NCBI RefSeq assembly: GCF_004011865.1
Contig: NZ_RKLP01000012.1
Span: 124,001-188,000 of the forward strand
Length of the DNA stretch: 64,000 nt
DNA from: Prescottella agglutinans
Lineage (GTDB): Bacteria; Actinomycetota; Actinomycetes; Mycobacteriales; Mycobacteriaceae
Direction of reading: 5' to 3'
Shown here: piece after piece, positions 45,215 through 53,704 of the stretch
Layout: the number at the start of each line of letters is the position of its first letter
Position numbering within the stretch: position 1 is the stretch's first letter
The notes under the pieces: model-generated
What the model was told of the DNA's origin: nothing
What the model saw: only the letters and a program-made list of their open reading frames with translations
Database searches by the model: none
Translations under genes and position numbers: made by a program

Positions 45215-45814
45215 ATGGCTCGAATTCGCGCGGTGACCCCGCAGGAGGCCGGCCCGCTGGTGAAGGCCGCGTACTGGTACGCCGGTCGACAGTTCGGCGA
45301 GGTCCCCGAACCCTTCGCGGTGCTCGCCAACCACCGCAAGCTGTTCACCGTCTCCGCGCGCCACGAGATGGGGGCGCAGAAGGCGTCGACGGTGCTGCCA
45401 CCCAACGTCCGCGACATCGCCGTGTACCGGGTCGCGTGGACCGTCGGGTGCTCGTGGTGCGTCGACTTCGGCACCATGCTGCAGCGCCTCGAGGGGCTCG
45501 ACGTGGAGCGGTTGCAGCACATCGGCGAGTACGACACGTCGCCGTTCTACAGCGACGACGAGCGGGCCGCGATCGCGTACGCCGACGCGATGACCGAGAC
45601 GCCGACCACCGCGACCGACGAGCAGGTGGCCGACCTCGAGCGGCGGTTCGGTCGCGACGGCGTCGTCGAACTGACCTACCAGATCGCGCTCGAGAACATG
45701 CGCTCGCGGATGAACTCGGCGCTCGGCATCCACGACCAGGGTTTCAGCTCCGGCGACGCGTGCCGGGTGCCGTGGGACACGACTACGGAGGCGGATGGGG
45801 AGCGGAAAGCCTGA
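45215..45814 (+). CDS. Carboxymuconolactone decarboxylase / AhpD-like protein
   Basis: A 199-residue protein with the redox motif CSWC (Cys79 to Cys82) in the sequence AWTVGCSWCVDFGTML, as in AhpD-like alkylhydroperoxidases. Start set by ACGGAGGA 4 bases before the ATG. It is convergent with, and overlaps by 32 bases, an ECF41-type sigma factor gene. ECF41 factors are usually linked to genes of exactly this class, and an ECF41-type promoter lies upstream, so it is the probable main target. Role likely in oxidative or reactive-compound stress. Confidence 0.88.
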   Translation: MARIRAVTPQEAGPLVKAAYWYAGRQFGEVPEPFAVLANHRKLFTVSARHEMGAQKASTVLPPNVRDIAVYRVAWTVGCSWCVDFGTMLQRLEGLDVERLQHIGEYDTSPFYSDDERAAIAYADAMTETPTTATDEQVADLERRFGRDGVVELTYQIALENMRSRMNSALGIHDQGFSSGDACRVPWDTTTEADGERKA

Positions 45815-46709
45815 TCCCACCGAGCTTTTCCGGATTCGCGATGTCGTAGGCGGCCCAGACGTGGCCGTCGCGGACGGTGAAGGCGGTGACCCGCCCCGGG
45901 AAGCCGGGGTGGGTTGCGTCGCCGGGGGAGCCGTGGCTGAGGAACCCGAGTCGGCCGTTGACGAGCACCGGGGTCGACGCGAGGAACCGCTCCATGCCGT
46001 ACTTGTGGGCCAAGCCGAGGAAGAAGCGGGCCGTGTGGTCGGCTCCGGTGATGACGTTGACCGCGGTGCGCGTCGTGCCGTTCGCGTCGCCGATCGTGAT
46101 CGCGTCCGGGTGCAGCGCCGCGACGACCGCGTCGAGGTCGCCGCTCGCAAGCGCCGTCACCAGCCGGGTGACGGCCTCGGTGTGCTCGGCCTCCGGGACC
46201 GGTGGCGGTGCGTCGGCCACCGCACGTCGGGCGCGGGACGCGAGCTGGCGGGCGCTCGGGACGCTGACCGAGAGGACGTCGGCGATCTCCGCGAACGGCA
46301 CCGCGAAGCCGTCGTGCAGGACGAAGGCCACCCGCTGGTCGGGGGAGAGGGTGTCCAGTAGGACGAGCGCGGCCATCCGGTTGTCCTCTTGCTGGACAAC
46401 CGATTCCAGCGGATCGGGAGTCCGTGACGGCGTCACGTCCGTCACGATCGGTTCGGGGAGCCACTGCCCGACGTATCGCTCGCGGCGCACGGTCGCCGAC
46501 CGCAGGCGGTCGAGGCAGATGCGTCCGACGACCGTCGTCAGCCACGCCCGCAGGTCGCGGATGTCGTCGGTATCGGTGTCGGCGAGACGCAGCCAGGCCT
46601 CCTGCACCGCGTCCTCGGCGTCGCTCACGCTCCCCGTGAGCCGATATGCCGCGGACAGCAGGTGGCCACGGTGCGATTCGAACGAGTCCGCCAGTGTCGC
46701 GACGCCCAT
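45783..46709 (-). CDS. ECF41-type (SigJ-like) RNA polymerase sigma factor
   Basis: A 308-residue sigma factor. Sigma-2 covers about 10-75 (AEDAVQEAWLRLAD), and sigma-4 about 110-165 (FAEIADVLSVSVPSARQLASRARR). A SnoaL-like C-terminal domain of about 130 residues replaces an anti-sigma factor. The NPEKL sequence near the C-terminus corresponds to the NPDKL motif that controls ECF41 activity. It is convergent with the CMD gene, its likely target. The start is the ATG at 46709. Confidence 0.92.
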   Translation of the reverse strand: MGVATLADSFESHRGHLLSAAYRLTGSVSDAEDAVQEAWLRLADTDTDDIRDLRAWLTTVVGRICLDRLRSATVRRERYVGQWLPEPIVTDVTPSRTPDPLESVVQQEDNRMAALVLLDTLSPDQRVAFVLHDGFAVPFAEIADVLSVSVPSARQLASRARRAVADAPPPVPEAEHTEAVTRLVTALASGDLDAVVAALHPDAITIGDANGTTRTAVNVITGADHTARFFLGLAHKYGMERFLASTPVLVNGRLGFLSHGSPGDATHPGFPGRVTAFTVRDGHVWAAYDIANPEKLGGIRLSAPHPPP

Positions 46710-46759
46710 GGTGCGATCCTAGGACCAGCAGCGCCCGACGGTCCGCGCCACGCGGGGCG

Positions 46760-47527
46760 TCAGGGGCGCACGGTGAGGATCTGGTTCAACGTCCCGACCG
46801 GTCCGTGCACGTCGTGGATGACGCTGCTCGTCAGGCCGAGCCCGGTCGGCCCGAACGACACGGTGGTGTCGAAGCCCACCCAGTCCCCGCGGGGCTCGGT
46901 GAACAGGTGCGCCGTGAGGTCGAGGTTGGGGAAGGCAACATCCCGCGGGTGTGCCCGCGCGGTCATCCCGTTGGCGAAGTCGAACATTCCGACCGCTCGC
47001 GCCAGGGGGCCGACCGGTTCTCCCTCGACCAGTGGCTGCGGGGTGCGGATCCAGAACGCGGCCCGGCCGGGCTCGGTCTGCTCGCGACGCACCTCGATGC
47101 TGGCAATGCAGTCTCCGGCCCAGACCTCGGTGGGGTCCCAGGGTGCCATCTCTTCGGGCCCCGGGATCCGGGGGAACGCAGTTCCCTGCAGGTTGCCGGT
47201 CTCGCCGGGTTGCATCAGCCAGGCGCGCATCCGTACGGCCGGGCGGCCGCCGTTGACGAGTGTGGCCTCCACCAGTTCGATGGTGCGCCCGGGTCGGACG
47301 ACGTCCACCGAGGTCTCGACGGTGTCCATCGGCAGGGTGCCGAGGATGTCGAAGGAGAGTCGCCCGATCACGAGGCCGTCGTCGCGTCGTCGATCGCGGT
47401 CGCGTTCGACGACGTGCGTCAGCAGGCCGATGGCGGGGGCGATGTGCTGTTCGTCGGTGTTCCAGGCGCCACTGACATGCGTGGTGGGGTGGAACGCGTC
47501 GGCGTTCTCCCTCTTGAAGTAGGCCAT
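46760..47527 (-). CDS. Acyl-CoA thioesterase, double hotdog
   Basis: A 255-residue protein that starts AYFKRENADAFHPTTHVSGA and has two hotdog halves, the second around FANGMTARAHPRDVAFPNLD. It belongs to the TesB-like group found in mycobacteria. It would cleave acyl-CoA thioesters in the cytoplasm. The AGGAGG ribosome site 7 bases before the ATG at 47527 fixes the start, although the frame stays open far upstream through the repeat gene region. It is the gene downstream of the ECF sigma factor in the opposite reading order; no link is evident. Confidence 0.83.
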   Translation of the reverse strand: MAYFKRENADAFHPTTHVSGAWNTDEQHIAPAIGLLTHVVERDRDRRRDDGLVIGRLSFDILGTLPMDTVETSVDVVRPGRTIELVEATLVNGGRPAVRMRAWLMQPGETGNLQGTAFPRIPGPEEMAPWDPTEVWAGDCIASIEVRREQTEPGRAAFWIRTPQPLVEGEPVGPLARAVGMFDFANGMTARAHPRDVAFPNLDLTAHLFTEPRGDWVGFDTTVSFGPTGLGLTSSVIHDVHGPVGTLNQILTVRP

Positions 47528-47690
47528 TTCGCCGCCTCCTGCTCGTACCGGGGGGCGTTCCGCGCACGTCCCGACCGGGACCGTAACACGAAAACTCGAC
47601 CACAGGGACGCCAGATCGACCCTCAGTTTCAAAATTCGACCGGCGGGTCGAATAACGGTGCGGTGGTCGCCGGCGTGGATGGTGCGCAGG

Positions 47691-48419
47691 TCATCGGGTC
47701 TCCCATCCCGCGATCCGTGCCTCGCACAGTGCCCGCAGCGCCCGGTACTCGGCGCGCCACCGGTCGTGATCGGCGGGCGAACCACGCCAGGATTCGGATC
47801 GGCGTTCGACCTCGGCGTCGAGCTGGTCGATCGTGCGGTCACGCCAGCACCACACCGAGAGTTGGTGTCCGTCCCTGGTTCGCGTGAGGGTCGCGGCGGC
47901 GGACTCGGAGCCGATGGGGTGGACGACGAGAATGTCCTGGCTGTCGGTGACGACGGCACTGCCGGACACCCACGCGTTGCCGGACACGTCCGCGCTGCCG
48001 GACAGCTCGGCGTCGCCGAACACCCGCGCGTCGCCCGACACCTTCGCGTTGCCGGACACCTTCGCGTTGCCGGACACGTCCGCGTTGCCGGACACCTCGG
48101 CGTCGCCGGACACCCGGGCGTCGCCGGACACTCCCGCGTCGCCCGACACCCTCGCGTTGCCGGACACTTCGGCGTCGTCGGACACCTGGGCGTTGCCGGA
48201 CACGTCCGCGTCGCCCGACACCTTCGCGTTGCCGAACACCCACGCATTGCCGGACACCCAGGCGTCGCCGGACAGGTTGTCGACCGTCTCCACCCAGCCA
48301 CCGAGATCGCCTTCGCGGACTCCGTGTCGCGGGAGGGCCGTCGTGGCCCGGATGCGGTGCAGGGTGCGACCGACGTGGTCGTGACTTTCGTCGGTCAGTT
48401 CGAAATGCTTGTCGGTCAT
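47691..48419 (-). CDS. Hexapeptide-repeat (left-handed beta-helix-like) protein
   Basis: A 242-residue protein. A 45-residue polar N-terminal part leads into the marker GDLGGWVETVDNLSG. Then come 18 uninterrupted six-residue units of the type V-S-G-[ND]-A-x (residues about 49-156), and a C-terminal segment with LSVWCWRDRT and Trp-rich helices. Repeats of this kind stack into a beta-solenoid and also occur in phage-encoded proteins. No signal peptide. GAAGGAGA precedes the ATG at 48419. The function is unknown; a scaffold or ligand-binding solenoid is likely. Confidence 0.8.
   Translation of the reverse strand: MTDKHFELTDESHDHVGRTLHRIRATTALPRHGVREGDLGGWVETVDNLSGDAWVSGNAWVFGNAKVSGDADVSGNAQVSDDAEVSGNARVSGDAGVSGDARVSGDAEVSGNADVSGNAKVSGNAKVSGDARVFGDAELSGSADVSGNAWVSGSAVVTDSQDILVVHPIGSESAAATLTRTRDGHQLSVWCWRDRTIDQLDAEVERRSESWRGSPADHDRWRAEYRALRALCEARIAGWETR
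47952..48275. repeat. 18 tandem 18-bp coding repeats
   Basis: Eighteen near-identical 18-bp units, each containing GCCGGACA-type bases on the + strand, encode the six-residue repeats. Third positions vary little, so the array may expand or contract by slippage. Confidence 0.85.
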
Positions 48420-48472
48420 CGGGTCTCCTTCGGAGCGGTACAGCCACGCCCGTTCGCGCACATCGCGCGGCC

Positions 48473-49144
48473 CTAGACGAACAGGCGGAGGGCGCAGGCG
48501 ACGACGGACGCGCGCACGTCCGCCGCGTCGCCGGCGTGCGCGTCCGGGCGCATCCAGACCGACGACTGGTTCAGGATGCCGTGCAGGCACTGCATCGCGA
48601 CATCGATGTCCGGGCAGGTGAATTCGCCGTCGGTGACGCCGCGTTCGACCACGCGGCGGAAGACGGCGTCGTGGCGGCGCCGCATCTCCTTCATGGACTC
48701 CTGGAACGCGGGCGGCCAGGATCGGGGCCAGGAGAAGACGGTCGCGACCTCCGGTGCGGTCTCCGTCAGGATGCGGACCTGCTCGTCGACGAGGGCGCCG
48801 AGCAGGTCGGTGGCCGTCGCGTCCCCGACCTCGGCCGTGCGCTCCGCGAGTCGGGTCAGGACCTCCTCCGTGAGGATCTCCAGGGCGGCCGCGACAAGTT
48901 CGTCCTTCGAGCGGAAGTAGTGGTAGAGCGTGGCCTTGGCGATGTCGGTCTGCTCCGCGACATCCTCCAGGTTCATGCCCTGGTAGCCGGTAACGGCGAG
49001 GATGCCGATCGCGGTGCGCACGATCTCGGTCTTGCGGCGATCGCGCCGCCGCGCGACCCGGCCCGACCGCGCGGGGGAATCCGGGTCCGAATCGCTCTCC
49101 GCTGCAACGACACCGGCGGTGCTGTCACGCCCCCTGCCGGCCAT
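48473..49144 (-). CDS. TetR family regulator divergent from MCE gene
   Basis: A 223-residue regulator. A 35-residue basic N-tail precedes the HTH MNLEDVAEQTDIAKATLYHYF with RSKDELVAAAL. The C-terminal domain resembles those of mycobacterial TetR proteins that control lipid transport. The ATG at 49144 has GGAGGACGA upstream. It faces an orphan MCE gene, with several GTTACCC-type palindromes between them, so it is the probable MCE repressor, comparable in position to Mce3R. Ligand unknown. Confidence 0.86.
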   Translation of the reverse strand: MAGRGRDSTAGVVAAESDSDPDSPARSGRVARRRDRRKTEIVRTAIGILAVTGYQGMNLEDVAEQTDIAKATLYHYFRSKDELVAAALEILTEEVLTRLAERTAEVGDATATDLLGALVDEQVRILTETAPEVATVFSWPRSWPPAFQESMKEMRRRHDAVFRRVVERGVTDGEFTCPDIDVAMQCLHGILNQSSVWMRPDAHAGDAADVRASVVACALRLFV

Positions 49145-49278
49145 TCGTCCTCCGTGCACGCCCGCGGCGTGTGTCGTCTCCCGTGCCGCCGTCGTCGATC
49201 GGCGAGGTTTGTCGTGCCAGCATAGCCAGCGCTGACCCGCGTGACGCGAAGGGCGATCACCTGGACATCTGTCCACTT

Positions 49279-49344
49279 TGTAACCCCGGTCACATTAATG
49301 TTACCCAGGGTAACGGCTAGCGGTAGCGTGTTGCCCGGGTTACA
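49279..49344. promoter_or_regulatory. Cluster of GTTACCC-type operators
   Basis: Three related elements lie in the TetR-MCE promoter region: TGTAACC-CC-GGTCACA (49279-49294), GTTACCC-A-GGGTAAC (49300-49314, perfect), and GTTGCCCGGGTTAC (49330-49343). Probable sites of the divergent TetR protein. Confidence 0.6.
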
Positions 49345-49407
49345 GCAGGGCGGTTCTCGTGATCTCGCCGACATGCTTTGGCGGCGAGCGGGGGAGGGCA
49401 GTCGGCG

Positions 49408-50664
49408 ATGAACGCGGTGTCGAGGCTGGCCAGATGGCAGATCGGTGCGTTCGTCGTGCTCGCGGTCCTGAGCGTCGTCTTCGTCGGCGGCCGCTACGTG
49501 CGCCTCGACAACCTGCTGGGGTTCGGCCAGTACTCGGTGTTCGTCGACCTGCCGTCGTCCGGCGGCATCTTCACCAACGCCGAGGTCACCTACCGGGGCG
49601 TGCCGGTCGGGCGGGTCGGGGACCTGGAACTGACCGCCGACGGGGTGCGCGTCGAACTGCTGCTCGACGACGGATCGCCGTCCGTGCCGGCCTCGGCCGC
49701 CGCCGTCGTGGCGAACCGGTCCGCGATCGGTGAGCAGTACGTGGATCTGCAGCCGAGTTCGGACGGCGGGCCGTATCTCACCGACGGGTCCGTGATCGCC
49801 CGCGGCCGCACCGCCGTCCCGACCCAGGTGGAGGACCTCGTCGCGTCGGTCGACGCGTTCGCCCGATCCGTACCGGCGGACAGCCTGCGCACCGCGGCCA
49901 CCGAACTCGGCAAGGCGTTCGACGGGCAGGGCGACAACCTGCGCGCGGTCGTCGACTCCCTGGGCGCCTTCACCCGGGAGGCCGCCGACGCCCTGCCGCA
50001 GACGCTGGACCTGATCGCCGATGGGCGCACCGTGCTGGACGGTCAGGCGGACCAGTCGTCGGCGATCCGCTCGTTCAGCGCTGACCTCGACGCCCTCGCC
50101 GCGCAACTGCGCTCGAGCGACCCCGACGTCCGGCGGCTGATCGGAAGCGGCACGGCCGCGAGCGACCAGGTGGGCGCGCTGGTGCGGGACAGCGGCGCGG
50201 ACCTGACGGCGGTTCTGTCGAACACTCGGCAGATCACGTCCCTGGCCCCGGGACGCGAACCGTATCTGCGGGCGGCGCTGCAACTGTTGCCGGCGCTGCC
50301 GGTCGCGGCGCGTGCCGTCGCTCCGGGGGACGGCACGATCCACTTCGGACTGGTCCTCGAGACGAACAACCCCGCCCCGTGCACGTCCGGCTACGAGAGC
50401 ACCTACCGCACTCTCGACGAGATGAAGCAGCGCGACCCGGACTTCGACGACAGCCGCGACGACTTCCCCTTCTCCACCGACGTCCGCTGCCTCGTCCCGC
50501 AGGGCAATCCCACCGGCGTCCGCAGCGCCGAACGGGCGACCCTCGCCGACCCCGCCGTGCCGCAGACGTGGGACGACAAGCCGAAGCAGGCGCCGGATGC
50601 CTTGAACCTCAACCCGATCGCGACCCAGATCGCCACGATCATGGGCGTCGCGCCGCTCCGGTGA
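49408..50664 (+). CDS. Orphan MCE-family protein (MlaD domain)
   Basis: A 418-residue protein anchored by one N-terminal helix (about 11-30). The MCE/MlaD domain spans about 40-120 (YSVFVDLPSSGGIFTNAEV, then GVPVGRVGDL). A long helical region follows, as in the MceA-F proteins that form tunnels across the periplasm for lipid import. No YrbE permeases or other mce genes lie beside it, so it is an orphan copy, most like the F-type. Start set by GGGAGGG 9 bases before the ATG. The TetR operators upstream suggest induction by a lipid. Confidence 0.87.
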   Translation: MNAVSRLARWQIGAFVVLAVLSVVFVGGRYVRLDNLLGFGQYSVFVDLPSSGGIFTNAEVTYRGVPVGRVGDLELTADGVRVELLLDDGSPSVPASAAAVVANRSAIGEQYVDLQPSSDGGPYLTDGSVIARGRTAVPTQVEDLVASVDAFARSVPADSLRTAATELGKAFDGQGDNLRAVVDSLGAFTREAADALPQTLDLIADGRTVLDGQADQSSAIRSFSADLDALAAQLRSSDPDVRRLIGSGTAASDQVGALVRDSGADLTAVLSNTRQITSLAPGREPYLRAALQLLPALPVAARAVAPGDGTIHFGLVLETNNPAPCTSGYESTYRTLDEMKQRDPDFDDSRDDFPFSTDVRCLVPQGNPTGVRSAERATLADPAVPQTWDDKPKQAPDALNLNPIATQIATIMGVAPLR

Positions 50665-50780
50665 GGTGACCGATGCGCGAACACGACACAGCGGGCAATG
50701 CGGAACCTGCCGGGAACCGGGATGCGAAACCCGCTGAAGTGCGAGAGACTGGGGCGACCCCTAGCAGGAGGTCACCAGGA

Positions 50781-51029
50781 ATGGAACTCCGAACGAACGG
50801 GTCGATTCCCCAGTCGATGCCCACCGGTATTCGGTCGAGTGGGTTGCAGGACTTGGATCTTGGTAAGTCGAACTCCCTCTGGACCGTGCTGTGTTGGTCC
50901 ACCCTGATACTCGTGGTCGCGGCGGTCCCCGCCTTCGCGGCGTTCGTCCTGATGGGGTCGGTTCCCCTCGCGGTCATGACCGGTCTGATCACCGTCGGTG
51001 GCATCGGCCTTGCGGCACTGATGATCTGA
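50781..51029 (+). CDS. Small membrane protein
   Basis: An 82-residue protein with two hydrophobic helices (about residues 34-54 and 56-80), no charged residues in the C-terminal third, and a polar N-terminus. The ATG at 50781 is preferred over one at 50673 because AGGAGG lies 9 bases upstream and the third-codon-position GC of the preceding 36 codons is unusually low. It is 116 bases after the MCE gene. I do not recognise a family; it may be an accessory membrane subunit. Confidence 0.6.
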   Translation: MELRTNGSIPQSMPTGIRSSGLQDLDLGKSNSLWTVLCWSTLILVVAAVPAFAAFVLMGSVPLAVMTGLITVGGIGLAALMI

Positions 51030-51068
51030 CGAACCAGTCGCCGCCGCGGTGGGCAACGGCGGATGCCG

Positions 51069-51737
51069 TCAATGCAATTCGTCGGGCAACTCGGCCGGAT
51101 CGAGCAGGACGAACTGCTTGTCGGACGTGCGCACCTTCTCCGACATCGAGATGTTCTTGCGCAGCAGATTCCACTCGGCGTCGCCGATCCTCGCGGTCGC
51201 CTGCGTGAGCACCTTGCTGTCGCGGGTGCCCCACGAGATCGGCATGAAGCTGACCATCTGCCACGTCTCGCCGTCCGAGCGGGACGTCCGGTCGCCCAGC
51301 ACCGACACCGACGGAATCTTGTTGCCCACCGAGTGCCCCTTGCCGGGCAGCGCGCGGACGGTGCGTGTCGCCAACGCGTAGTGCGGTTCGGCGGCGTCCG
51401 GCTTGGCGACGTTCACCAGTGCCAACAGCGTGTAGCCGCGGGGATGGGCCTCCGCGACCACGGCCGGCACCAGGTCGCCCTTGGCGTACAGGTCCTCGAT
51501 GCTGCCGACCTTCCGGGGCGTCCACACCACCATGAACAGCGACGTCAACGCGAACAGCGCCAGCACCACGCCGAGGATGTACGACCAGGGCTGGGCGAGG
51601 TAGAACAGCCCCGCCGCGCCGGCGCCCAGGACGACGGCCATCAACATCGCCGACCACTGCAGCCGTCGGATGTCGGAGAGCGTCTCGTTGACGGCCTTGG
51701 CGTGAAGCTTGTCGACCGGGAACTCGAAGGGTCGCAC
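51069..51737 (-). CDS. DUF3239-like membrane protein
   Basis: A 222-residue protein with two N-terminal membrane helices (about 29-70) and a soluble C-terminal domain of about 140 residues with conserved MPISWGTRDSKVL. It fits the DUF3239 group of corynebacteria and mycobacteria, of unknown function. The start ATG at 51737 lies just downstream of the XPB helicase stop codon (12 bases), in the same direction, so it may be co-transcribed with the helicase. Confidence 0.75.
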   Translation of the reverse strand: MRPFEFPVDKLHAKAVNETLSDIRRLQWSAMLMAVVLGAGAAGLFYLAQPWSYILGVVLALFALTSLFMVVWTPRKVGSIEDLYAKGDLVPAVVAEAHPRGYTLLALVNVAKPDAAEPHYALATRTVRALPGKGHSVGNKIPSVSVLGDRTSRSDGETWQMVSFMPISWGTRDSKVLTQATARIGDAEWNLLRKNISMSEKVRTSDKQFVLLDPAELPDELH

Positions 51738-51749
51738 GGGTGTGAAGTC

Positions 51750-53408
51750 CTATCCGATGGTCGGGCCGAGCAGGTCGTCGGCGTCCGTGATCCGGTACGC
51801 GTAGCCCTGCTCGGCGAGGAAGCGTTGGCGGTGGGCGGCGTACTCGGCGTCGAGCGTGTCCCGAGCGACCACCGAATAGAAGTGTGCCTGACCGCCGTCG
51901 TGCTTGGGACGCAGGAGTCGGCCCAGGCGCTGCGCCTCCTCCTGCCGCGACCCGAACGTGCCCGACACCTGGACCGCCACCGACGCCTCCGGCAGGTCGA
52001 TCGAGAAGTTCGCGACCTTGCTCACCACCAGGGTCTGGATCTCGCCGGCACGGAACCTGTCGAACAGGGCCTCGCGCTCCTTGTTTCGCGTGGAACCCTG
52101 GATGACGGGGGCGTCGAGGGCCTGCCCGAGTTCCTCGAGCTGGTCCAGGTAGGCGCCGATGATGAGGGTCGGCGCGTCCGGGTGCCGGTCGAGGATCGAC
52201 TTCACGACGGCGATCTTGGTGTGCGCCGTCGAGCACAGCTTGTAGCGCTCGTCCGGTTCGGCCGTGGCGTAGGACATCCGTTCGGCGTCGGTGAGCGTCA
52301 CCCGCACCTCGACGCAGTCGGCGGGGGCGATCCAGCCCTGCGCCTCGATGTCCTTCCACGGCGCGTCGTAGCGCTTGGGCCCGATCAGCGAGAACACGTC
52401 GCCCTCGCGGCCGTCCTCGCGGACCAGCGTCGCGGTGAGCCCGAGGCGGCGGCGGGACTGCAGGTCCGCGGTCATCCGGAACACCGGCGCCGGCAGCAGG
52501 TGGACCTCGTCGTAGATCACCAGACCCCAGTCGCGGGAGTCGAACAGCTCGAGGTGCTTGTACTCGCCCTTCGACTTGCGGGTGATCACCTGGTAGGTGG
52601 CGATCGTGACCGGGCGGATCTCCTTCTTCTCGCCCGAGTACTCGCCGATCTCCTCCTCGGTGAGCGACGTGCGGGCGATCAGTTCACGCTTCCACTGGCG
52701 TCCGGCCACGGTGTTGGTGACCAGGATCAGCGTCGTCGCCTTCGCCTTGGCCATCGCCGCCGCACCGACCATCGTCTTTCCGGCGCCGCAGGGGAGTACC
52801 ACCACACCGGACCCGCCGGCCCAGAACGAGTCGGCCGCCATCTCCTGGTAGTCGCGCAGTTGCCAGTGGCCCTCCTCGAACGCGAGATCGATCGGATGGG
52901 CCTCGCCGTCGACGTAGCCGGCGAGGTCCTCGGCCGGCCAGCCGATCTTGAGCAGCATCTGCTTGAGGTGGCCGCGCTCGCTGGCGTGCACGATCACGGT
53001 GTCGTCGTCGATCTTCGCGCCGAGCATCGGGGCGATCTTCTTGTGCCGCATCACCTCGGTGAGCACCGCGCGGTCGAGGCTGACGAGGGTGAGCCCGTGG
53101 ACCGGACTCTTCACCAGCTGCAGGCGGCCGTAGCGGGCCATGGTGTCGACGATGTCGACCAGCAGCGGTTGCGGCACCGCGAAGCGGGAGAACGAGACGA
53201 GCGCGTCGACCACCTGCTCGGCGTCGTGCCCGGCCGCGCGCGCGTTCCACAGCGCGAGCGGGGTGATCCGATACGTGTGCACGTGTTCGGGGGCGCGTTC
53301 CAACTCCGCGAACGGCGCGATCGCCTGCCGTGCCTCGTCGGCACGCTCGTGCTCGACCTCGAGCAGCAGGGTCTTGTCGGACTGGACGATCAGCGGGCCG
53401 TCGGTCAC
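51750..53408 (-). CDS. Bacterial XPB/ERCC3-type DNA helicase
   Basis: A 552-residue SF2 helicase, the bacterial version of eukaryotic XPB. An N-terminal damage-recognition-like domain covers 1-170. Motif I is PCGAGKT (206-212, Lys211), motif II is DEVH (300-303), the RED motif is at 330-332, and motif VI is QRLGRLLRP near 494. It unwinds DNA from the 3' end and probably acts in nucleotide-excision or transcription-linked repair. GTG start with GGAGGC upstream. In mycobacteria the orthologue (ercC3) also lies next to the helicase-associated gene seen here. Confidence 0.94.
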   Translation of the reverse strand: MTDGPLIVQSDKTLLLEVEHERADEARQAIAPFAELERAPEHVHTYRITPLALWNARAAGHDAEQVVDALVSFSRFAVPQPLLVDIVDTMARYGRLQLVKSPVHGLTLVSLDRAVLTEVMRHKKIAPMLGAKIDDDTVIVHASERGHLKQMLLKIGWPAEDLAGYVDGEAHPIDLAFEEGHWQLRDYQEMAADSFWAGGSGVVVLPCGAGKTMVGAAAMAKAKATTLILVTNTVAGRQWKRELIARTSLTEEEIGEYSGEKKEIRPVTIATYQVITRKSKGEYKHLELFDSRDWGLVIYDEVHLLPAPVFRMTADLQSRRRLGLTATLVREDGREGDVFSLIGPKRYDAPWKDIEAQGWIAPADCVEVRVTLTDAERMSYATAEPDERYKLCSTAHTKIAVVKSILDRHPDAPTLIIGAYLDQLEELGQALDAPVIQGSTRNKEREALFDRFRAGEIQTLVVSKVANFSIDLPEASVAVQVSGTFGSRQEEAQRLGRLLRPKHDGGQAHFYSVVARDTLDAEYAAHRQRFLAEQGYAYRITDADDLLGPTIG

Positions 53409-53492
53409 GTACGCCTCCTAGCAACGGTAACCAGACCATTGTCCAGACGACGGCGACATGACGCCATGTGACGTCCGTTCGTGCGGGCGGAG

Positions 53493-53540
53493 CGATCGTG
53501 GAGGGTTGCCGCCGGCAACCACGGAAACCCTCCACGATCG
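53493..53540 (-). terminator. Hairpin with alternative folds upstream of XPB
   Basis: Outer arms CGATCGTGGAGGGTT (53493-53507) and AACCCTCCACGATCG (53526-53540) enclose a second perfect hairpin, GGTTGCC-GCC-GGCAACC (53504-53520), which shares bases with the outer left arm. It would end the tiny-gene transcript or switch read-through into the helicase gene. Confidence 0.6.
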
Positions 53541-53542
53541 GG

Positions 53543-53704
53543 TCAGCGGGGGGTGAGGGATTTCTTTGTTTCCATCACCTGCATGAGCGCCTCGGAAATT
53601 CCGGCGCGATAACCGACCTCCCTTTCGGAGAGTCCGGCGGTGGTGTCGAGTTCGTTTTCCAGTCTCGCCTGAATTCGGTCCAGGGCGAGCAGGGTCCGCT
53701 TCAC
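53543..53704 (-). CDS. Small protein, paralogue of the next upstream gene
   Basis: A 53-residue protein, starting at a GTG that overlaps the stop codon of the gene before it by 4 bases. The segment VGYRAGISEALMQVMETKK resembles DGYRSGITSAKIFVLDERA in that gene, so the two look like a tandem duplication. It is too short for most gene finders. No signal peptide. Function unknown; the close coupling suggests the two products act together. Confidence 0.5.
   Translation of the reverse strand: MKRTLLALDRIQARLENELDTTAGLSEREVGYRAGISEALMQVMETKKSLTPR

Noticed and set aside
47952-48275. Short tandem repeats considered as a CRISPR array
   Set aside because: Units are contiguous with no unique spacers and are in frame with a protein solenoid.
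46760-48301. A 513-codon reverse frame fusing the thioesterase with upstream CPATRxCPAT-type repeats
   Set aside because: The repeats are the hexapeptide gene read in the wrong frame. The thioesterase has its own ATG with AGGAGG at 47527.
49408-51029. Looked for a full mce operon
   Set aside because: No YrbE permease or additional MCE genes are present on either side. The next genes are small membrane proteins and the XPB cluster.
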